The notes under the pieces: model-generated
What the model was told of the DNA's origin: nothing
Seen by the model: only the letters and a program-made list of their open reading frames with translations
Databases searched by the model: none
Assembly (NCBI RefSeq): GCF_003268635.1
Contig: NZ_CP029639.1
Span: forward strand, 1,561,501-1,625,500
Length of the DNA: 64,000 nucleotides
Reading direction: 5' to 3'
From: Paenibacillus sp. DCT19
Lineage (GTDB): Bacteria > Bacillota > Bacilli > Paenibacillales > Paenibacillaceae
Translations under genes and position numbers: made by a program
Shown: piece by piece, positions 58,161-64,000 of the stretch
How positions within the stretch are numbered: the stretch's first letter is position 1
Layout of the letters: each line of letters starts with the position of its first letter

Positions 58161-58259
58161 ATGCTGAGTCGAATCGACAAAATTCAGATGGCTGGCTTGG
58201 GCGACTGGTTTGCAGAATACATAGAACGAACAAAGGAACACAATTCGTTAAAGAGTTAA
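58161..58259 (+). CDS. Possible 32-residue small protein
   Basis: MLSRIDKIQMAGLGDWFAEY and more, ending before TAA at 58257-58259, lies in the 160-base gap between cpaF and tadB. The ribosome site (ACAGGTTGGC) is weak and the sequence has no known family. Could be chance. Confidence 0.25.
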   Translation: MLSRIDKIQMAGLGDWFAEYIERTKEHNSLKS

Positions 58260-58311
58260 TTTGCGTATAACAACGTTAATTAAATATTAGAAATTGTTTG
58301 GAAGGTGATTA

Positions 58312-59076
58312 TTGTTGGCGGAAGCTAGACAAGCATTAACCGATTACACCGTATTCACGTTATCCCGGAGACAGCGATTTACCTGCATGCTGATTAGTGG
58401 ATTGTTATTTTTCGGCATCGGTATTCTATTCTACCATCACTGGTTGGCTGGCATTATCTTGGCTGCAGGGTGTATCTGGGTGCCTAAACATTGGACTAAG
58501 GTGTTGCTCGAGCGAAGGAGAACGACGCTCAGTCTGCATTTCAAACAGGCACTATACGCACTGTCTTCTGCACTGGCTGCGGGTAAATCGGTTGAGAATG
58601 GATTTAAGGAATCCGTAGAGGATCTACGGATGTTGAACCCTGAAGCAGATACGGATCTAATTCGAGAGTTTACTATTCTGCGGACGCGGATGGAGTATGG
58701 ACAGCCTATTGAGGAAGCCTTGCAGGATTTTTCCGATCGAGCACAGGTAGAGGATATTACGAATTTTGCAGACGTGTTTATTACTTGTAAACGAACAGGT
58801 GGTGACCTGGTTGAGGTTGTCCGGCGAACATCTTCGGTAATTGGAGAAAAGCTAGATATTCAGCAGGATATTATGGTTGCCATAGCACAGAAAAAGTTCG
58901 AATCCAAGGCGATGTTTGCTGCCCCGTTTATATTTCTTATTTTTCTTAATTTGACTGCAAAGGACTTTATGGAACCTCTGTATAGCGGCATGGGATATCT
59001 AATCTCCACAGGAGCTTTAGCACTGCTTGCCTGCTGTTATCTGTGGATTACTCGAATCATGGATATCAAAGTATAG
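58312..59076 (+). CDS. TadB-like type II/IV secretion membrane protein
   Basis: 254 residues from TTG 58312 (GGAAGGTGATTATTG; TTG 58315 also possible). Two membrane segments near 25-60 and two at the C-terminus flank a cytoplasmic T2SSF domain (LHFKQALYALSSALAAGKSV, EALQDFSDRAQVEDITNFAD). TadB and TadC form the inner-membrane platform of the Tad pilus. Confidence 0.92.
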   Translation: MLAEARQALTDYTVFTLSRRQRFTCMLISGLLFFGIGILFYHHWLAGIILAAGCIWVPKHWTKVLLERRRTTLSLHFKQALYALSSALAAGKSVENGFKESVEDLRMLNPEADTDLIREFTILRTRMEYGQPIEEALQDFSDRAQVEDITNFADVFITCKRTGGDLVEVVRRTSSVIGEKLDIQQDIMVAIAQKKFESKAMFAAPFIFLIFLNLTAKDFMEPLYSGMGYLISTGALALLACCYLWITRIMDIKV

Positions 59077-59136
59077 GGGGATTTCTCCATTACGAGAGCT
59101 GGCTGAACACGGACTACATAATAAGGAGTTGAAACG

Positions 59137-60005
59137 ATGCTACTTCCCGTCATATTCGGAGGGATGCTCGGGATTGGATGGCTGATACTGGATCGTACCA
59201 AAGGACAGACCTACCGCCATTTACGCAAGCTGGATATGGAAGGGTTACGATTTAAGAAGCTGCATGCTCCATTCTTGTTTCTATTGGATAAGTTTGAGGT
59301 GGGACGTCGATTGCCTGTAGTGATGTTCCGTATGCAGCATGCCATTCAGAAGATGTATGGCATACAGCACAGTGGGGAGAAAACGCTGCTCTACAGTGCG
59401 GAGATGCTGACATATACCTGGCTTATGTTATTGGTGGGCTGCTTATTATCCCTTGTTGGGGATATAGGTCTTGGTGGATTGGCAGGTGGTATAGTGCTTG
59501 GTGCTCTCCTGCCCTTTGCGTTATATAAGGATCTCAGCAGTAAGGTGCAACGCAGAGATCAGGATATTCTGGTGGAATTACCAGAGCTACTGAATCGAAT
59601 TGTTTTATTGGTTGGTGCTGGAGAGACGGTACAACGCGCCATTATGCACTGCGTTGCCAGTCAGGGAGAACGAGATCATCCATTGTACAACGAGCTTCGG
59701 AAGACAGCCCACGACTTGAATAACGGTTATTCGTTTCAACAGTCGTTCGAGCAGTTCAGCCGGCGCTGTGGGGTACAGGAAGTAACGATCTTCACAACAA
59801 CGGTGTTACTTAATTTCCGGCGTGGGGAGGTGACTTTGTATTGGCGCTGCGGGATCTTTCGCATGTGTTGTGGGAGAAGCGTAAGGCTGTTAGTCGGGCA
59901 AAGGGAGAACAGGCTTCTTCCAAACTTGTGTTTCCGATGGTACTGATCTTTTTTACGATCGTTGTAATGATTGGGGCACCTGCTTTTATGATGATGAATA
60001 TGTAG
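59137..60005 (+). CDS. TadC-like type II secretion membrane protein, frameshifted
   Basis: Restored length 289 residues. Membrane segments near the N-terminus, ~95-130 and at the C-terminus; the T2SSF domain has DILVELPELLNRIVLLVGAG and GYSFQQSFEQFSRRCGVQEV. The frame breaks after NFRRG; one more G in the G4 at 59824-59827 gives GGDFVLALRDLSHVLWEKR, then SKLVFPMVLIFFTIVVMIG and a stop at 60003-60005. Partner of TadB. Followed 11 bases later by the pilin gene. Confidence 0.9.
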
Positions 60006-60016
60006 GAGGAATTGGG

Positions 60017-60208
60017 ATGCTGGAATTAATGAATAACAAGGTCAATGGATTTTGGAAGGAAGAGGATGGACTTGGTACGCTAGAGCTCATCTTGATTATC
60101 GGCGTTATTATCATCATTGCATTGATATTCAAAAAACAAATAACTGAATTAGTCACAAATCTTCTTGGTAAGGTGACGAAGAAAAGTGATGAATTCTTCC
60201 CAGGATAA
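60017..60208 (+). CDS. Flp1-like type IVb pilin
   Basis: 63 residues. The N-terminus is short and charged (WKEEDGLGTLELILIIGVII), with the cleavage-site-like Gly and Glu at +5 (G-LGTLE), then a hydrophobic helix of ~20 residues and a short C-terminus. This is the pattern of Flp pilins, the structural subunit of Tad fibres. RBS AGGAGG precedes the ATG. The end overlaps the next gene. Confidence 0.88.
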   Translation: MLELMNNKVNGFWKEEDGLGTLELILIIGVIIIIALIFKKQITELVTNLLGKVTKKSDEFFPG

Positions 60209-60866
60209 CCGGAGGAATAAGGAGGAGGGGAGCTTCACGATTGAAGCCTCCCTAGTCTTCCCAGTTGTGTTGTTTACGCTTGTTATCCTGCTTTTCTTCA
60301 GCATGTATATGTATCAAAAAACGTTCTTGAATCAGCATGCATATGCTGCATCCGAGCGTGCCGCTTATAGTTGGGATAACAGTCACAAGCAAGCGATGAC
60401 CGGAGAATTTGCTACAGGAGAGTACGACAACTTGTACTGGAGATTAAAGGATGACCAATTGCTCGGTGCACTCTTTGGCTGGGCAGGGGCTGACAATCAA
60501 GTTACGGTTTCGGTGCCAGCTGGTGAAGGTGGTGGCTTAACTGAACAAAAGTTATCTCAAGCAGTTCAAGGCATGCCTACGGCTATGACTGGAACGATTG
60601 AATATCAGAATACGCTGATTCAGCGTAAGGTAACGACCAAGCTTGAACAGATGATATCTTTGCCGCTACCTTCTTTTTTATTTGATTCAGGTAACAGTGT
60701 GTTTACAACGGCTTCATCTGCGGTTGTTGAGCCGGTAGAGTTCATTCGAACGGTAGATTTAATTCGTTATTATGGAGCCAAGTTCAAAGGCAAAGGTGGA
60801 ACTGGAGATAGTAACGCTGCGGAAGCGGGACAGGTCGTGCAATATTTCGGAAACCGTAAAAAGTGA
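60189..60866 (+). CDS. TadE-like pseudopilin
   Basis: 225 residues from ATG 60189 (an overlapping GTG lies at 60186). The N-terminus reads NKEEGSFTIEASLVFPVVLF, with the TadE-type cleavage and hydrophobic helix (Thr-Ile-Glu-Ala-Ser). The rest is a secreted, beta-rich and Gly-containing domain. Pseudopilins of this type are minor subunits of Tad pili. The stop overlaps the next start (GTGA). Confidence 0.88.
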   Translation: MNSSQDNRRNKEEGSFTIEASLVFPVVLFTLVILLFFSMYMYQKTFLNQHAYAASERAAYSWDNSHKQAMTGEFATGEYDNLYWRLKDDQLLGALFGWAGADNQVTVSVPAGEGGGLTEQKLSQAVQGMPTAMTGTIEYQNTLIQRKVTTKLEQMISLPLPSFLFDSGNSVFTTASSAVVEPVEFIRTVDLIRYYGAKFKGKGGTGDSNAAEAGQVVQYFGNRKK

Positions 60867-63072
60867 CAGAAGGAGGGGGAGCGCTGTTTAGAAAAAAAGA
60901 TGGTGAAGCGGGAGCCGTTACCCTTTTTTTAATATTAATTTTGGCAGGCGTATACATGTTTGTCGCTGTATTCATTGATTATGCCCGCATTGCCGCTTTC
61001 AAAGTGCAGGCTGAACGCATGACACATGCTGCGCTAAGATCCGTCATGTCAGCATATGACCCATCACTGCGCGAATATGGATTATTCGCTTATGGAGACA
61101 GCAGCAGCGAAGCAATTATGGCCAAGGTGCTGAATGACAGTGTGAAGCCGTCTGCGGTGAAGGATAGCTTTCCGATTCTTGATATCCAATGGGACACAAC
61201 ATCCTTAAGTATGGATCGGGAATTAGGGAATTACGAGATCTTCAACCGTCAGATTCAAGAGGATATGAAATATCGGGCACCTGTCGATTTTACCCTTGAA
61301 GTGGTCAATCGTTTCAAACCGATGTCTGAAGAATTGAAGGAAGCAGCACATACAGTGGATTTGCTCAAGAAACTGCAGAAGCTATATGACAAGCGAGAAA
61401 AATTGTTGGATGAAGCGATTGAGAATCAGACAGAATCGGCAGAAAAGCTGAAAAATCTTCCCGATCTGATCATGAACCCGCCTTCGTCTGCCATATATGA
61501 TGAGATGCTGAGAGAAGCACCAGAGACTGCTGCTGAAGCCGCAGCCCGGTACGCTGATTATCTTAATAAAAAGCAAATCGACGAGGGTCTGCCCTTCACC
61601 CAGCAAATGTACATAGTAGAACTGGGTCGTTATCGGACAGGGGTTGGCAAAGTGGCGACAGGCATAAGCATGACTATTCAGCCAGCGTTTCAGACGCATC
61701 AAACCAAACTGGAGGAGGCACATGCCAAGATCGAAGAAGCCCGCCAGATTAACGAAGAGATGAAGCGAGTTATTGCTGAGGGAGAGAATCGTTCACAGAA
61801 TGCCAGCTACGATAACGTAGGTAATTCAACGCTGGCTGGCGCGAGCCCTTCATCTGCTGGACGAGGTGATGAGGCTAAAAGTACACGTTCCCTTGCTTCC
61901 GAGCTTGTGAGAGCTGATTCTTTATTCGATCAATTGAATGCACGAGTTCGTTCACAGACGTCAGATTTCAACCTCGTGCGAACGGACAGTATGGAACTCA
62001 ATATGCAGCTTCATAGTGTCACGGCTGTAAACGGTGTTGCAATTAAACCTGCAGTTACACAAGCAAGCCGGACTACAGAGCAATATATGAATACCTATGT
62101 ACGCAGCGGCTCTTCAAACGTCATCATGCAAAGTAAAAAGCAGCTTGAAGAGGGGCGAGGCTCAGATGCCCAGCGTAAAGCGAACGACAAAGAATCGAAA
62201 GGCAAGCTAAAGGAAGTCAAACGCATGTTGTCACAGATTGAAAAGGGCAGCTCCGGGTCAAAGGAAGCATTCAAGCAGTTAGAGACGTATTACAACGCAA
62301 ATATTGCTTTTAACGAGGCGAGTCGTGAAGAATCTAAAAAAGCTGAAATTGATGGTGATCCATACGATTCTGGTGGCAATGCCATGAACGGAATGGACAG
62401 CTTGTTTGGTGGCATGTCAGGACTACTGGACAGTCTTGGGGATGAGTTATTCCAGAACGAATATGCGCTGGCGTATTTCAACTCAATGGATTTTGGACAA
62501 CTGTTTAACTGGACAGAGGGTAGTGGAGATGCGGGGATGTCTTTAAGCTTGAAAATCAGGAGCTGGAGTACATCGTTTACGGTTTCCATAATCCTTCAGG
62601 TAACATTGCGGCTGCTTATGCCGAAATCTTTGGGATGCGACTAGCGATTCGTACAGCAGAAGGGTTAGTGAAGAATAGCAAATTAGGCAATCCGCTTCTG
62701 GTACTCTCCGCAGCGATTTTATACGGGATTACACATGCGATTGCAGACATGGTGGCTCTTGCCAAAGAAGGCAGCGTTGAATTGTCCGATTATATCAAAG
62801 TGAAATTGACATACCGAGATCATCTCAGACTGTTTTTGCTTATGCATAGTAATAATGACCGGAAAATGTCGCGGATGCTTGCACTAATTAGGCTGAATAC
62901 GGGTGTGAACCCAGACGAGAAGCAGACATATGCATCTAGCGAGATACGAAGTAGCATCAAATTATGGTTCTTGCCTGGCGTCGCCAAAAGTATAGGCGCG
63001 GTATTAGGCAGCACAGATCAGGTTGAGGATGGGCGGCTTTTCATTGATCGGAAAGTGGATTATTCCTATTAA
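60863..63072 (+). CDS. DUF5702-type Tad-associated membrane protein, frameshifted
   Basis: Restored length 736 residues from GTG 60863. AGAVTLFLILILAGVYMFVA forms an N-terminal membrane helix, followed by AERMTHAALRSVMSAYDPSL of DUF5702. The central region (~250-480) is a long coiled coil rich in Glu/Lys/Gln. The frame breaks in the G4 at 62533-62536; one G more gives GDAGDVFKLENQELEYIVYG and continues to the stop at 63070-63072 with LFIDRKVDYSY. Large DUF5702-like proteins lie in Tad operons of Firmicutes and probably form an outer scaffold. The family assignment is moderate, the frameshift is clear. Confidence 0.8.
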
Positions 63073-63101
63073 ATGATAGGGCTCGTTCTGGTGGAGGGAA
63101 T

Positions 63102-64000
63102 ATGGATAAGCAGTATCAGCAGCAGGCTCAGCAAGAGAAAATGTTGGAACGATTGCAGACTCGTCTGACACAGATCAACAGACTAGAGCGCTTGAAAAAT
63201 CTAAAATCCTTGAAAGAACGTAGCCGTTCTGCAAAAAAGGAACAGGGCAGTATCGTGCTGGAAGCTTCGTTAGTGTTACCTGTGTTTTTGTTCTTCGTCA
63301 TGTTTCTAATATACATTGTGCAAATGACACTGGTATCTACTGCACTCCAGAGTACAGCAGGCGAAGCTGTAAAACAGCTCTCTACCAAGATATATCCCGT
63401 ATCTCTTGTATTTACTCCTTCTGATTCAGCAGGTAACGGGAGTGGTGATTCGGGGACTGGTTGGAAAATACCCGAGCTGTCCCTCACAGAGTGGGCAGAA
63501 GGGTATGCATCTTCGCTGCCAGAGCCACTTAGTAACTGGGTACGGGCAGCAGCAGCTCGAGGGAGCAGCCTTTACAGGAGATCAAAACATCTGTACTGGA
63601 AGCTGTGCTTGACCCAGTTGTAAAGCCGCTGCTACAACCCTTTATGAACACTTCAATACTGGATTATGAACGAGTACATGTAAATGGGGTCTCTATCCCT
63701 GATCTTAAAAACAAGACCAATCCATATTTCAGACTTGAGCTGAGTTATGAGTTGCCACTCAAGGTACCTTTTATCGGTAAATCACTACGAATTCAGGCTT
63801 CTGCCGCAGAACGATTATGGATTGGAGATACAGGAGAAGGCTCCGACGGTAGTGGGGATGGCACAGATTCAACAGGCTCGGTTACTGTGTTGTCCAAGCC
63901 AGAGCCTGCATACATAGGCAATAATGCCATGATTAGGGTTAAGGTAGAGCCCGGAACCACAGCGAATTTAACGATCTTTTACAAGTCGGGGAGAGTACAG
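63102..64000 (+). CDS. Second TadE-like protein, frameshifted, truncated by the window end
   Basis: The N-terminal ~50 residues are basic and Gln/Leu-rich, then KKEQGSIVLEASLVLPVFLF provides a TadE-type helix and cleavage site. The frame breaks at GGG 63561-63563; one more G gives RGEQPLQEIKTSVLEAVLDP, and continues with FMNTSILDYERVHVNGVSIP to the window end without a stop. A larger pseudopilin with an extracellular domain. The Gly/Ser-rich part near 63840-63870 is a linker. Confidence 0.8.

Overview
The window looks like chromosomal DNA of a spore-forming, S-layer-bearing low-to-mid GC Firmicute, most likely Paenibacillus. The evidence is the SLH-anchored nucleotidase, a cortex morphogenetic gene (cmpA), the ydcC-alr-ndoAI-ndoA / tex-cmpA-sprT gene order known from Bacillus, many TTG/GTG starts with strong AGGAGG sites, Fur and TnrA/GlnR-type operators of Bacillus type, and a c-di-AMP (ydaO) riboswitch. 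No prophage, insertion sequence with transposase or CRISPR array was seen.

Layout. 1-2.8 kb: 3' part of an S-layer-anchored 5'-nucleotidase, then a Fur-boxed siderophore-binding lipoprotein. 3.0-7.9 kb: a glycine betaine importer (ATPase plus a permease fused to two tandem binding domains), divergent from a GbsR-type regulator with a palindrome between them. 8.0-13.1 kb: Fur-boxed Btr-like AraC regulator, secreted propeller-like protein, Gfo/Idh/MocA oxidoreductase, RpiR regulator. 13.7-16.6 kb: a divergent Hsp90 translationally coupled to a helical-repeat partner. 16.7-22.8 kb: XRE/DUF3169 pair with a 21-bp-phased operator array, MFS exporter and divergent SgrR-like regulator, serine hydrolase. 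23.1-34.4 kb: ydcC, alr, ndoAI/ndoA toxin-antitoxin, GH36 alpha-galactosidase, tex, cmpA, sprT-like, with several copies of a ~170-bp inverted-repeat element. 34.5-39 kb: five tRNAs in two groups, ArsR and DeoR regulators, flavin reductase-like protein, HAD phosphatase. 39.7-46.6 kb: ureABCFGD on the minus strand, a PAS/Zn-motif protein, a small XRE protein and an extra ureF paralogue; the urease operon and the extra ureF each have a TGTNA-N7-TNACA operator about 166 bp upstream of the first start codon. 47-55.5 kb: second tRNA-Leu, broken acetyltransferase, glutathione peroxidase, c-di-AMP riboswitch with a small Rossmann protein, mntH, ohr and small proteins. 55.7-64 kb: a Gram-positive Tad/Flp pilus operon running off the end.

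A striking property of the whole window is that eleven otherwise intact genes carry one frameshift each, and every one is repaired by adding a single base to a short homopolymer (nine in G/C runs, two in A/T runs). In the ten genes complete within the window, the repaired length is a whole number of codons, and ureC returns to 572 residues and ureF2 to 233. The most economical reading is homopolymer undercalling in the sequence data, so I annotate these as single genes spanning the break.
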